DNA from: QAMX01 sp964515055
GTDB lineage: Bacteria; Bacillota; Clostridia; Oscillospirales; QAMX01
DNA length: 36,479 nucleotides
Direction: 5' to 3'
NCBI GenBank assembly: GCA_964515055.1
Contig: CAZEUG010000019.1
Location: 1-36,479 of the forward strand
A program made the translations under genes and the position numbers. The notes under the pieces were generated by a model, which searched no databases, was not told where the DNA came from, and saw only the letters and a list, made by a program, of their open reading frames with translations. Within the stretch, counting starts at the first letter, position 1. Every line of letters starts with the position of its first letter. Of this stretch, positions 24,617-32,031 are shown one piece after another.

Positions 24617-25093
24617 TCATTTCAGGGGCTTGTCTTCACCGTTTTTTTCGAGCAGCTTTCTCAGTTCATCATAGAACGTATTCACGTCGCGGAACTGTCT
24701 GTATACCGATGCAAACCGGACGTAGGCGACTTCATCCAGGTCGTACAGCTTTTCCATCACCAGCTCGCCAAGTTCCGCCGTGCTGATTTCATGTTCGGTT
24801 TTATTTTTCACGACCTGCTCAATCTGATTGACAACCACTTCGATATCGTTTGCCGAAACCGGGCGTTTTTCGCAGGCCTTGACAATGCCGCGGACGAGCT
24901 TATCCCGGTCAAACCGTTCACGCTTGCCGTCCTTCTTGATGACAAGGAGTGGGAAGCTCTCTACCTGTTCGTGGGTAGTAAATCGGCGGCCGCACCGATC
25001 GCACTCTCTCCGCCGACGAATGCTGTCATTTTCATCGTCCGGTCTGGAATCCACAACCTTGCTGTCTGTATATCCACAGTATGGACATTTCAT
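24617..25093 (-). CDS. nrdR: Transcriptional repressor NrdR
   Basis: The 158-residue repressor of ribonucleotide reductase genes has a zinc ribbon CPYC (3-6) and CDRC (31-34), RRRRECDRCGRRFTTHE wording, and an ATP-cone domain from about 49 to 139 that senses dATP/ATP. All family segments are intact. The spacing to an AAAGG ribosome site is long (about 14 bases), suggesting moderate translation. A consensus promoter is at 25135-25163. It leads the nrdR-xseB-ispA-esterase cluster. No NrdR box was identified by eye. Confidence 0.97.
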   Translation of the reverse strand: MKCPYCGYTDSKVVDSRPDDENDSIRRRRECDRCGRRFTTHEQVESFPLLVIKKDGKRERFDRDKLVRGIVKACEKRPVSANDIEVVVNQIEQVVKNKTEHEISTAELGELVMEKLYDLDEVAYVRFASVYRQFRDVNTFYDELRKLLEKNGEDKPLK

Positions 25094-25134
25094 AAACTTC
25101 TGTGCCTTTCTCTTCTGTGTATGGTCTTGCCATA

Positions 25135-25163
25135 ATTATATCCGTTTTTTTTGTGGACGTCAA
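25135..25163 (-). promoter_or_regulatory. Promoter of the nrdR operon
   Basis: On the minus strand TTGACG (25158-25163), 17 bases and TATAAT (25135-25140). It lies back to back with the plus-strand promoter at 25175-25203; only 11 bases separate the two -35 elements. Confidence 0.85.
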
Positions 25164-25174
25164 TATCTATTTGC

Positions 25175-25203
25175 TTGACTTTCCGCTGTAAGCGCGGTAT
25201 AAT
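25175..25203 (+). promoter_or_regulatory. Promoter of the SGNH lipoprotein gene
   Basis: TTGACT (25175-25180), 17 bases and TATAAT (25198-25203), about 40 bases before the ribosome site. It faces away from the nrdR promoter. Confidence 0.85.
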
Positions 25204-25251
25204 AAATCCAAATTCCAGTCTGCCTCTGCAGGTGTGTCATAAGGAGTTCGA

Positions 25252-26253
25252 GTGATTCATATGAAAAAACGTCGTCCGTTTCCTCTTGCAGCGCTCTGCT
25301 TTTTGCTTGCATTTTCGCTTTGCGCCTGTTCCGGAGAAACCACAGTTTCCACTTCAGATGATGTTTCTCTGTCCACCTCCGAACCGCCGGTTTCCGAGAT
25401 CTCCATCGGCACCATTTCGGATATTCCGCTGTTTCCGAGTTCTGCGTCTGTGCCTGCTTCCTCGGTCGCTTCTGACACCTCTGCTGCGCAGGTCTCCTCT
25501 GTTCCATCTGTTGCATCGACGCCGGCTTCCTCGATTTCTGTTCCGGCCGGTTCGCCTCTTTTGCCGATTGCTCCGCCAAATACCGATACGCACGGGCTCA
25601 GTGATTCGCAGATCTTCTCCTTCTATCAGAACGCTGTGTTTGTCGGGGATTCCATTTCGCTCGGATGGAGAAACTACGTTTCAAAAATCCGGAAGTCGGA
25701 TTCCCTGTTCTTCGGCGGCTCTGACGGTACGCAGTTTCTTGTTTCCGGCAGCTTAGGTGCCGGAAATGCGCTGTGGGGGATTTCCAACGAGTCTGTTCAT
25801 CCTTCCTATCAGGGGACACAGATGCAGCTTTGGAATTCCATCCCGCTGACAGGTGCCAAAAAGGTGTTTGTCATGTTCGGGCTGAACGATGTTGCGCTGT
25901 ACGGTGTCGATCAGACTCTGGCAAATTTCGCGACGCTGTTTGGCAAAATCAAGGCGAACGTCCCGGATGTTCAGTTTTATGTGCTCAGTGCCACCTATGT
26001 CAAGGCCGGCGGTGAGCGCGGCAAGCTGACCAGCTCCCTTTTGCGGGAGTTGAACCTTGCGCTGATCAACTTCTGCAATCAGAACGGCTATGCGTTCATC
26101 AACATCGCCGATGCGCTTGCAGACAGTGACGGGAATTTGAAGGCGGAATACTGTTCTGACGGCTTTGTCCACCAGACGAACGCAGCTTATGAGGTCTGGA
26201 CCGCCCTGCTCAAAGGGTACGCCGCCGCTCAATTATCTGCATCCGCTCAATAG
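25252..26253 (+). CDS. SGNH/GDSL-family lipoprotein
   Basis: The protein (333 residues from GTG) starts with a lipoprotein signal: a KKRR basic patch, a hydrophobic stretch LAALCFLLAFSL and a lipobox ending at Cys (LCAC), so it should be fixed to the outside of the cell membrane. A Ser/Thr/Pro/Val-rich linker (about 30-115) is followed by an SGNH domain with FVGDSISLGW (nucleophile Ser in block I), FGLNDVALYG (GxND of block III) and DGFVHQTNAAY with the Asp/His pair near the C-terminus. Such proteins often handle O-acetyl groups on surface glycans. GTG at 25252 fits AAGGAG at five bases; ATG at 25261 would be 14 bases away. The next gene is a DUF4358 lipoprotein. Confidence 0.86.
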   Translation: MIHMKKRRPFPLAALCFLLAFSLCACSGETTVSTSDDVSLSTSEPPVSEISIGTISDIPLFPSSASVPASSVASDTSAAQVSSVPSVASTPASSISVPAGSPLLPIAPPNTDTHGLSDSQIFSFYQNAVFVGDSISLGWRNYVSKIRKSDSLFFGGSDGTQFLVSGSLGAGNALWGISNESVHPSYQGTQMQLWNSIPLTGAKKVFVMFGLNDVALYGVDQTLANFATLFGKIKANVPDVQFYVLSATYVKAGGERGKLTSSLLRELNLALINFCNQNGYAFINIADALADSDGNLKAEYCSDGFVHQTNAAYEVWTALLKGYAAAQLSASAQ

Positions 26254-26342
26254 CGTTCGGGCGGAACCCACGCAGTTGACGTTTTTTCCGACATTTGATC
26301 GTCAGCTGTTTCCATCTACAGATGTCGGAGAAAGAGGTTTTC

Positions 26343-26849
26343 ATGAAACATTCATCCATTCTGAAGCGTTTTTCGCTTCTTCTGCTCGCCATGGTGCTGT
26401 GTCTGACCTGTTTTGGCTGTTCGAACGACACGGACTCCGGCACAGATGTAGATCCTTCCGGCATCCCGGCGCTCAGCGCAATCTACGAAGAAATTCAGTC
26501 GGCCGTCACGCTGCCGGAACTGCTGGAGCTGGATCGTTCGGAGATTTTGTCCTACCTTGGGATTCCCTCCGATGCCTACGCGGAAGCGGTGGCTCTGATT
26601 CCGACGGAAGCCATCCTCGGCGATATGCTGCTTCTGTTCCATGCCGCCAGTGTGGATACGATCGATACGATTCAGGAAAAGCTCAACGCCTTCCGGGAAC
26701 AAAAGCTGAACGAGATGAACAACTACCTGCCGGACGAATACGCCAAAATCAACGCATCGTCCGTCACCGTTCGCGGTGCCTATCTCTGGCTGGTTGTCTC
26801 CTCTGAAAGTGCAGCCATCACGGATATCATCGACCGGAACATTCAATAA
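26343..26849 (+). CDS. DUF4358-like lipoprotein
   Basis: The 168-residue protein has a signal with a Cys lipobox (CFGC), then a single domain with YEEIQSAVTLPELLELDRSEI, YLGIPSDAYAEAVALIP, VDTIDTIQEKLNAF and YLPDEYAKI. This order of weak motifs fits DUF4358, a lipoprotein domain of Clostridia with no known function, often near DHHW or MBOAT acetyltransferases (family knowledge). It sits 89 bases after the SGNH lipoprotein gene and shares its terminator, so the two are probably co-expressed at the surface. ATG at 26343 follows AGAGG; an upstream in-frame Met at 26295 has no ribosome site. Confidence 0.78.
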   Translation: MKHSSILKRFSLLLLAMVLCLTCFGCSNDTDSGTDVDPSGIPALSAIYEEIQSAVTLPELLELDRSEILSYLGIPSDAYAEAVALIPTEAILGDMLLLFHAASVDTIDTIQEKLNAFREQKLNEMNNYLPDEYAKINASSVTVRGAYLWLVVSSESAAITDIIDRNIQ

Positions 26850-26864
26850 TTTTCTCCATTGATC

Positions 26865-26907
26865 AAAAAAGTGCTGCCTCTTTTTTCGCAAGAGGCAGCA
26901 CTTTTTT
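26865..26907. terminator. Strong bidirectional terminator
   Basis: Eighteen-base arms run from AAAAAAGTGCTGCC to GGCAGCACTTTTTT with a short loop, giving A/U-tracts on both strands. It separates the DUF4358 gene from the converging TIGR03915 gene. Confidence 0.92.
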
Positions 26908-26927
26908 CATTGAAAGCCAAAGTCGGC

Positions 26928-27692
26928 TCACCCATTCGAGTGAGCCGACTCCTGATGCGTCTGCTGGAATTCCGTCAGATAGCGGCGATATTTTTTCGGG
27001 ACGAACTGCTGCTGCAGCTTTCGATTGCGTCGCCACGGTATGGCCACTGTGTCAAAATAGCGGCGCCAGAGCTCTTCAAACTGAGAATCATTCGGCAGCG
27101 GCATGGCCATCAATTCCGGCAACTCGACGATCTGCCAGCTCTGTGCGTCATAAAGGAGTGCGGTGCCGTGCGTCTGGTCGCGGATCAGAAATTTCTGATC
27201 CTGAAAGCGTCGGGCAAAGTGTTGTGCCAGGTCGACGAGGATATCATACTCCGGTTCAATATCCGCCACGTAGACGCCTCCCCGGCCGTTACCACCCACA
27301 TGGAGGAACCGTGTAAATTCCAGAAAGCGGTACCGTTCGTTTCGAACGAGCTTTGCGGCTCCGGCTACCCGGTTGACACTTTCCATCTGTCGTTGTCCCA
27401 TCGGCGAGCCATTGAGCCGGATGGCCAGCACGATAACGGCGAGCAGGTGGTTATCGATGCCGTCGGCTTTGGACAGCCATGCATCATAAATCCATTCGGC
27501 CAGGTGCAGGCTATGGAGTTTGCGCGCCACCCGATCGGCCTGATCGGTCTGGCTGCACACGTCAAGCTCTTCGTCCAGCGTCATGCCGGCTGCATCCGTT
27601 CGAATGTCCGCGTCCGCGGTTACATGATTCTGATAAGCGGCAAACACTGCACAAAGGAAGCCCTCATAGCTCCCGTCATAAACGAGTGTCAT
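26928..27692 (-). CDS. TIGR03915-type putative DNA repair/metabolism protein
   Basis: The 254-residue cytoplasmic protein has a start (VYDGSYEGFLCAVFAAY) and RFLEFTRFLHVGGNGRGGVYVADIEPEYDIL wording that I recognise as the TIGR03915/DUF4130 family. Members always seem to be next to a radical SAM protein of TIGR03916, and in some bacteria the same domain is fused to a uracil-DNA glycosylase-type domain. The biochemical role is unknown. No catalytic motif is evident to me. The gene begins six bases after the stop of the radical SAM gene, so the pair should be translated in concert. The start ATG 27692 has no strong ribosome site of its own beyond the upstream coding end, consistent with coupling. 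Confidence 0.88.
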   Translation of the reverse strand: MTLVYDGSYEGFLCAVFAAYQNHVTADADIRTDAAGMTLDEELDVCSQTDQADRVARKLHSLHLAEWIYDAWLSKADGIDNHLLAVIVLAIRLNGSPMGQRQMESVNRVAGAAKLVRNERYRFLEFTRFLHVGGNGRGGVYVADIEPEYDILVDLAQHFARRFQDQKFLIRDQTHGTALLYDAQSWQIVELPELMAMPLPNDSQFEELWRRYFDTVAIPWRRNRKLQQQFVPKKYRRYLTEFQQTHQESAHSNG

Positions 27693-27698
27693 CGACCA

Positions 27699-28970
27699 TC
27701 ACCTCGTTCCAACCGCCGGCAGCTGAAGCTGCATCGCTTCATCCAGCGACATCTGCGCGGGGTGCTCCCGCTCATCGGCCAGAAGCTCATGCAGTACCTC
27801 CGGTGTCCAGGCGTGGCCGCAGCAGAGTCGGCCGTTGCACATGACAAAGTACCGTGCGCGTCGAATGACAACGCCCAGGCGCGGCAGATCTTCTGACCGC
27901 AGCGAGTGGCTTCGCCGCGCTGCCAGAATGCGTCGGGCGCTGATTTGGCCAATCCCCGGCACGCGCAGCAGCGTCTGCTCGTCTGCCGCGTTGATCTCCA
28001 CGGGGAAAAAATCCAGGTGACGCAGCGCCCAGCTGCTTTTGGGATCCACCGCTTCATCCAGATTTTCTCCCTCCTCCGTGATCTCCGAGACATCAAACTG
28101 GTATTTCCGGATCAGCCAGTCTGCCTGATACAGGCGATGCTCCCGGCGCAGAGGCGTCTGAACGGACGCCGGTGGGAGTGCCGGGTGGTTGCCAACCGGA
28201 ATGTATGCAGAATAATAAACGCGTTTGAGCGCATAGCGGCGGTACAGCCCGGCTGTCAGGTGCAGAATCTGGGCGTCACTTTCGCCGGTTGCGCCAATGA
28301 TCATCTGCGTGGACTGGCCGCCGGGGGCAAATTTCGGCGCCGAACGGAATCGGCGGCATTCCTCCTGATTCTGGATTTTCAGGCTTCGAATCTGATTCAT
28401 GGGTGTCAGGATTTTCTCCTTCGTTTTCTGCGGCGCAAGCAGTCGCAGCGACTCGGCAGAGGGCAGCTCGATATTGACACTGACGCGATCGGCCAGCAGC
28501 CCGACACGCTGAATCAGAAGTGGATCCGCCCCCGGCACAACCTTGGCATGGATATATCCGAAAAAGCGGTATTCCGTGCGCAAAAGGCGAACGGTTTCCG
28601 CGATCAGCTCCATGGTGTAGTCGGCACTTCGAATGACGCCGGAGCTGAGGAACAGCCCCTCGATGTAATTGCGGCGATAAAACTCCGTGGTCAGTTCGGC
28701 AATTTCCCGCGGTGTAAAGGTGGCTCGAGCTGTATCGGCGCTGCAGCGATTGACACAATACGCGCAGTTCATCATACAGGCGTTGGAGAGAAGCACCTTC
28801 AGCAGTGAGACACATCGGCCATCCTCGCTCCAGGAATGGCAGATGCCGGCCTGGCAGGTTCCGCCGAAGCCGCCCCCGGACGGCGCCTGTCTACGGCTGC
28901 CGGAGGTGGCACACGATGCATCATAGCGCGCAGCGGCGCTCAAAATTGTCAGTTTCTGTTCCAAATCCAT
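27699..28970 (-). CDS. TIGR03916-type radical SAM protein, putative DNA modification/repair
   Basis: The 423-residue protein has the radical SAM cluster motif CMMNCAYC (Cys65, Cys69, Cys72), with more cysteines at 20, 39, 44, 53 and 76 that could hold another metal site. A SAM-barrel follows, with SSGVIRS (109-115), VSVNIELPS (163-171) and GGQSTQMIIGATGESD (217-232). The C-terminus (326-352) carries a helix-hairpin-helix, LLRVPGIGQISARRIL, a common non-specific DNA-binding unit. Together these point to radical chemistry on or near DNA. It is always paired with TIGR03915 in the genomes where it is known. ATG at 28970 follows AGAAGGG; a longer start at 29024 would cover the promoter. The upstream region has repeated operator-like sites. 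Confidence 0.9.
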   Translation of the reverse strand: MDLEQKLTILSAAARYDASCATSGSRRQAPSGGGFGGTCQAGICHSWSEDGRCVSLLKVLLSNACMMNCAYCVNRCSADTARATFTPREIAELTTEFYRRNYIEGLFLSSGVIRSADYTMELIAETVRLLRTEYRFFGYIHAKVVPGADPLLIQRVGLLADRVSVNIELPSAESLRLLAPQKTKEKILTPMNQIRSLKIQNQEECRRFRSAPKFAPGGQSTQMIIGATGESDAQILHLTAGLYRRYALKRVYYSAYIPVGNHPALPPASVQTPLRREHRLYQADWLIRKYQFDVSEITEEGENLDEAVDPKSSWALRHLDFFPVEINAADEQTLLRVPGIGQISARRILAARRSHSLRSEDLPRLGVVIRRARYFVMCNGRLCCGHAWTPEVLHELLADEREHPAQMSLDEAMQLQLPAVGTR

Positions 28971-29025
28971 GGATTGTTCCCTTCTCCGCCGAATGCATGG
29001 CCCGATTTTCCGTTCGGCAGGCACC

Positions 29026-29109
29026 GTTCATTTGTTCGTCTATTATACCATACATTTGTTCTGCATGGAACAAATGTTTCTATAAGTTTCTGTGAACATT
29101 TATTTGTTC
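29026..29109. promoter_or_regulatory. Four GAACAAAT sites and an inverted repeat upstream of the radical SAM gene (LexA-like?)
   Basis: The 8-mer ATTTGTTC/GAACAAAT occurs four times: 29030-29037, 29054-29061, 29068-29075 (inverted) and 29102-29109. Copies two and three form a 26-base inverted repeat with ten-base arms ACATTTGTTC and GAACAAATGT (29052-29077). GAACAAATGTTT at 29068-29079 is one base from the Gram-positive LexA pattern GAACNNNNGTTC. The sites flank and overlap the minus-strand promoter, as a repressor would. LexA control is inference. Confidence 0.6.
29042..29050 (-). promoter_or_regulatory. Extended -10 promoter of the radical SAM/TIGR03915 pair
   Basis: On the minus strand TGGTATAAT (29042-29050) is an extended -10 with a perfect TATAAT. 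The -35 region holds no TTGACA; it is occupied by the inverted repeat at 29052-29077. Confidence 0.7.
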
Positions 29110-29150
29110 CGGTTTTTTTGATGTTTTTTGCCAAAAACGGCCGATAGGAA

Positions 29151-29179
29151 TTGACAACAGGCAGCAAATCGTGTACAAT
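29151..29179 (+). promoter_or_regulatory. Promoter of metK
   Basis: TTGACA (29151-29156), 17 bases and TACAAT (29174-29179). The leader to the ATG is only about 68 bases, too short for a SAM riboswitch, but holds a small GCTGC/GCAGC hairpin (29198-29212). Confidence 0.85.
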
Positions 29180-29252
29180 AAAGAGTGTTGTGTTTTGCTG
29201 CACGCGGCAGCGTTCTGCGAATCGCGCAAAAATGAAAGGCGGTCGACCATCG

Positions 29253-30437
29253 ATGAAATACAGACAGTTTACCTCTGAATCTGTCACGGAGGGGCATCCG
29301 GACAAGGTTTGTGATGCCATTTCTGACAGCATTCTTGACGCCATGCTGGCGTCGGATCCTCTGGCACATGTCGCCTGTGAGACGCTGACCAGCACCGGGA
29401 TTGTTCTTGTCACCGGCGAAATCACGGCCAATGCCACAGTTGACATTCCCTCTATTGTCCGCAATACCATCCGCGAGATCGGCTACGATCAGGCTGCGAT
29501 GGGATTTGACTATAAAACCTGCGCCGTTATGACCTGTATGGATGAGCAGTCCCCCGACATTGCACTGGGGGTCAACGCCTCCATGGAGGCCAAGGATGCC
29601 AGCACCGATCAATTTGACCTCACCGGTGCCGGAGATCAGGGCATGGTTTTCGGCTTTGCCTGCACAGAAACCGAAGAGCTGATGCCTGCACCGATCTATT
29701 ATGCTCACAAGCTGACGCAGCGCCTCGCGCAGGTGCGCAAAGAAGGCATTCTGCCCTTCGTCTGGCCGGACGGCAAAGCACAGGTCAGCATTGAATATGC
29801 GGATGACCGGTCTCTGCTTGCCATTCCGTCCGTCGTTGTCTCCACGCAGCATACCGATGACGTCTCGATTGAGACGGTTCGGGAAGGTGTTCTCGAAGAA
29901 GTGGTCAAGCCGGTTCTGCCGGAACAGCTGTTGACAAAGGACACGCAGGTCTACATCAATCCGACCGGCCGCTTTGTGGTCGGCGGCCCTCACGGTGACA
30001 GCGGTCTGACCGGCCGAAAGATCATCGTGGATACCTACGGTGGCTATGCACGCCACGGCGGCGGTGCATTCTCCGGCAAGGATCCGACCAAGGTGGACCG
30101 CAGCGCTTCGTATATGGCGCGCTACATTGCAAAAAACCTCGTTGCAGCTGGTCTGGCGGCCTCGGCAGAGGTTGCCGTTGCATATGCCATCGGCGTGGCA
30201 CATCCGGTCATGGTTGCCGTTGATACCTCCGGAACGGGTGTCATCAGCGATGACCGTCTGACGGCACTGGTTCGCGAATGCTTCGATCTGCGTCCAGCCG
30301 CCATCATTGCGCAGTTTGATCTGCGTCGTCCGATCTATCGCGCCACAGCCTCTTACGGTCATTTTGGCCGTCCGGAGCTGAATCTCCCGTGGGAAAAGAC
30401 CGACCGTGTCGAGCTGCTGAAGTCCAAGGTTCTGTAG
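29253..30437 (+). CDS. metK: S-adenosylmethionine synthetase
   Basis: The 394-residue enzyme makes SAM from methionine and ATP in the cytoplasm. It has GHPDKVCDAISD with the catalytic His near residue 14, GAGDQGMVFGFA with the methionine/ATP-site glycine loop, and GGGAFSGKDPTKVDRS, all at the expected positions for the bacterial 380-400-residue enzyme. ATG at 29253 follows GAAAGGCGG; the open frame continues upstream to 29151 but covers the promoter. No Met-dependent riboswitch or T-box was seen. The radical SAM gene diverges from it, with the promoters about 100 bases apart. Confidence 0.97.
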   Translation: MKYRQFTSESVTEGHPDKVCDAISDSILDAMLASDPLAHVACETLTSTGIVLVTGEITANATVDIPSIVRNTIREIGYDQAAMGFDYKTCAVMTCMDEQSPDIALGVNASMEAKDASTDQFDLTGAGDQGMVFGFACTETEELMPAPIYYAHKLTQRLAQVRKEGILPFVWPDGKAQVSIEYADDRSLLAIPSVVVSTQHTDDVSIETVREGVLEEVVKPVLPEQLLTKDTQVYINPTGRFVVGGPHGDSGLTGRKIIVDTYGGYARHGGGAFSGKDPTKVDRSASYMARYIAKNLVAAGLAASAEVAVAYAIGVAHPVMVAVDTSGTGVISDDRLTALVRECFDLRPAAIIAQFDLRRPIYRATASYGHFGRPELNLPWEKTDRVELLKSKVL

Positions 30438-30480
30438 GCTTCTGGCCGGATAAAACAGAGGTGTTGTGCAGACAATAATT

Positions 30481-30498
30481 CCGCATAGGTTTATGCGG
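30481..30498 (+). other. Stem-loop before the orphan ATPase ribosome site
   Basis: CCGCATA and TATGCGG form a perfect seven-base stem with a GGTT loop. Its 3' arm ends at GG of the GGAAGG ribosome site, so folding could limit translation of the next gene. There is no U-tract, so it is not a clear terminator. Confidence 0.5.
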
Positions 30499-30515
30499 GA
30501 AGGATGCGCACATCA

Positions 30516-31208
30516 ATGATTCATACAAAGGGACTGCACAAATTTTACAGAAGCGCCACCGGGCGCATTGACGCCGTCGCCGGTATTGATCTCGATATCG
30601 GCGACGGCGAATTTGCAGCCATCGTCGGCAGCTCCGGTTCCGGGAAATCGACGCTGATGAATCTGCTGGGGCTGCTGGATCGTCCAGACAGCGGGAGCTA
30701 TCGGCTGGCCGGATACGAGGTCGCCCATCTGCGGGAGCGGTCGCTTGCCAGGCTGCGTCGAAACCTGATCGGTTTTGTTTTTCAGAATTACAACCTTGTG
30801 CCCCGTCTGAATGCTCTGGAAAATGTCGAGCTGGGGCTGATTTATCAATCCGTTCCGTCATCGGCCAGGCGTCGTGCCGCTGCCGCCGCGCTCGATCTGG
30901 TTGGCTTGTCCAATCGTTCATCGCACTACCCTTCCGAAATGTCCGGCGGGCAGCAGCAGCGCGTCGCCATTGCCCGTGCGATTGCCGGTTCACCCCGGCT
31001 GCTGCTGGCCGATGAGCCGACCGGCAATCTGGATGCGGAATCAGCGCTGCAGGTAATGGCCATTTTTCGTCGACTGAACGCAAACGGCGTCACCGTTGTG
31101 TTCATCACGCACGATGCAGAGCTGGCGCGGGCTGCCGGTCGAACGCTTCAGATTGACAACGGGCACATCATCAGTGATACCAAAAAGCAATGGGAGCGAA
31201 TATCATGA
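30516..31208 (+). CDS. MacB/LolD-type ABC ATPase without a permease partner
   Basis: The 230-residue ATPase has Walker A GSSGSGKST, a Q-loop FVFQNYNL, signature MSGGQQQR, Walker B LLLADEPTGNLD and a switch histidine in ITHDAEL. The EPTGNLD wording and GLLDRPDSG place it in the MacB/FtsE/LolD group, which energises FtsX-like permeases for lipoprotein or peptide export. No permease lies next to it: metK precedes and tcdA follows. So it either uses a permease coded elsewhere or is a remnant of a larger cluster. ATG at 30516 follows GGAAGG at 12 bases; ATG at 30504 would overlap that site. Its stop codon overlaps the tcdA start (ATGA). Confidence 0.88.
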   Translation: MIHTKGLHKFYRSATGRIDAVAGIDLDIGDGEFAAIVGSSGSGKSTLMNLLGLLDRPDSGSYRLAGYEVAHLRERSLARLRRNLIGFVFQNYNLVPRLNALENVELGLIYQSVPSSARRRAAAAALDLVGLSNRSSHYPSEMSGGQQQRVAIARAIAGSPRLLLADEPTGNLDAESALQVMAIFRRLNANGVTVVFITHDAELARAAGRTLQIDNGHIISDTKKQWERIS

Positions 31209-31906
31209 GTGAATCGTTTTTCAGTAGAACAGCCCTGCTGCTTGGGGCTGACAGGATCGCCCGTCTACAGGCCTCGCACGTTGCGGTGGTCGGGCTGGGC
31301 GGTGTCGGTTCGGCGGCAGCCGAGGCTATCGCACGTTCCGGCGTCGGGCAAATGACGCTGGTCGATGGGGACAGGGTTGTAGAATCCAATCTCAACCGCC
31401 AGCTATTTGCTTTGCGTTCCACCATCGGTCTGCCCAAAACAGAGGCAGCCGCCAGACGCATCGCCGAGATTCATCCGGAGTGTCAGCTGCATACCCTGCC
31501 GGTCTTTCTGAATCAGGACTCCGATTTTTCGTTCTTGAACGGATGCCAGTATTGTCTGGACGCCATTGACGATGTGCGGGCGAAGCTGCTTCTGTATCAG
31601 CACTGCCGCGATTTGCAGATTCCGATCATCTCGGCCATGGGGTGTGGCAACCGTCTGGATCCGACCAAGCTCGTGATTACGGACGTGTTTGACGTCACCG
31701 GTTGCCCGCTCTGTCGAAAGATCCGGCATGAGCTTCGCCGGATCGGAATCGACCATTTGACGGTCGTAGCCTCTACGGAGCCGCCGATTGCACCCGTGCG
31801 GCCTCAGGAACCCACCGGTCAGCGAACCATCGCCAGTGCGGCATTTGTGCCCAATGCGGCTGGGCTGGCCATGGCGTCCCATGTCATTCGCCAGCTTTGC
31901 AGCTGA
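31205..31906 (+). CDS. tcdA: tRNA threonylcarbamoyladenosine dehydratase (TcdA/YgdL, ThiF family)
   Basis: The 233-residue E1-like enzyme dehydrates t6A37 in tRNA to its cyclic form (ct6A) using ATP. It has the dinucleotide loop VGLGGVGS, the acidic DGD segment, NLNRQLFA with the arginine finger, DAIDDVRAK and AMGCGNRLDPTK, which set TcdA apart from ThiF/MoeB. Cysteines CPLC follow. Translation is coupled to the upstream ATPase: the start ATG at 31205 shares ATGA with its stop, and GGGAG lies eight bases before. An upstream start at 31190 would lack a ribosome site. No terminator was found after the stop. Confidence 0.93.
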   Translation: MSESFFSRTALLLGADRIARLQASHVAVVGLGGVGSAAAEAIARSGVGQMTLVDGDRVVESNLNRQLFALRSTIGLPKTEAAARRIAEIHPECQLHTLPVFLNQDSDFSFLNGCQYCLDAIDDVRAKLLLYQHCRDLQIPIISAMGCGNRLDPTKLVITDVFDVTGCPLCRKIRHELRRIGIDHLTVVASTEPPIAPVRPQEPTGQRTIASAAFVPNAAGLAMASHVIRQLCS

Positions 31907-31959
31907 CGGAGTCCCCCATTGACAACGCCGTGCGCTTCATCAGAGATTTGACCGCCCGC

Positions 31960-31988
31960 TTGACAGTCTGACGGTGATATGTTATACT
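31960..31988 (+). promoter_or_regulatory. Promoter of the beta-helix lipoprotein gene
   Basis: TTGACA (31960-31965), 17 bases and TATACT (31983-31988), about 35 bases before the ribosome site. Confidence 0.8.
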
Positions 31989-32031
31989 TTTATCAGTTTT
32001 CGGATATGCAATGATGAAATGGGGAGTTTTG

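Noticed and set aside
29180..29252. SAM riboswitch or T-box before metK
   Set aside because: The leader is about 70 bases, with no terminator and no conserved riboswitch core.
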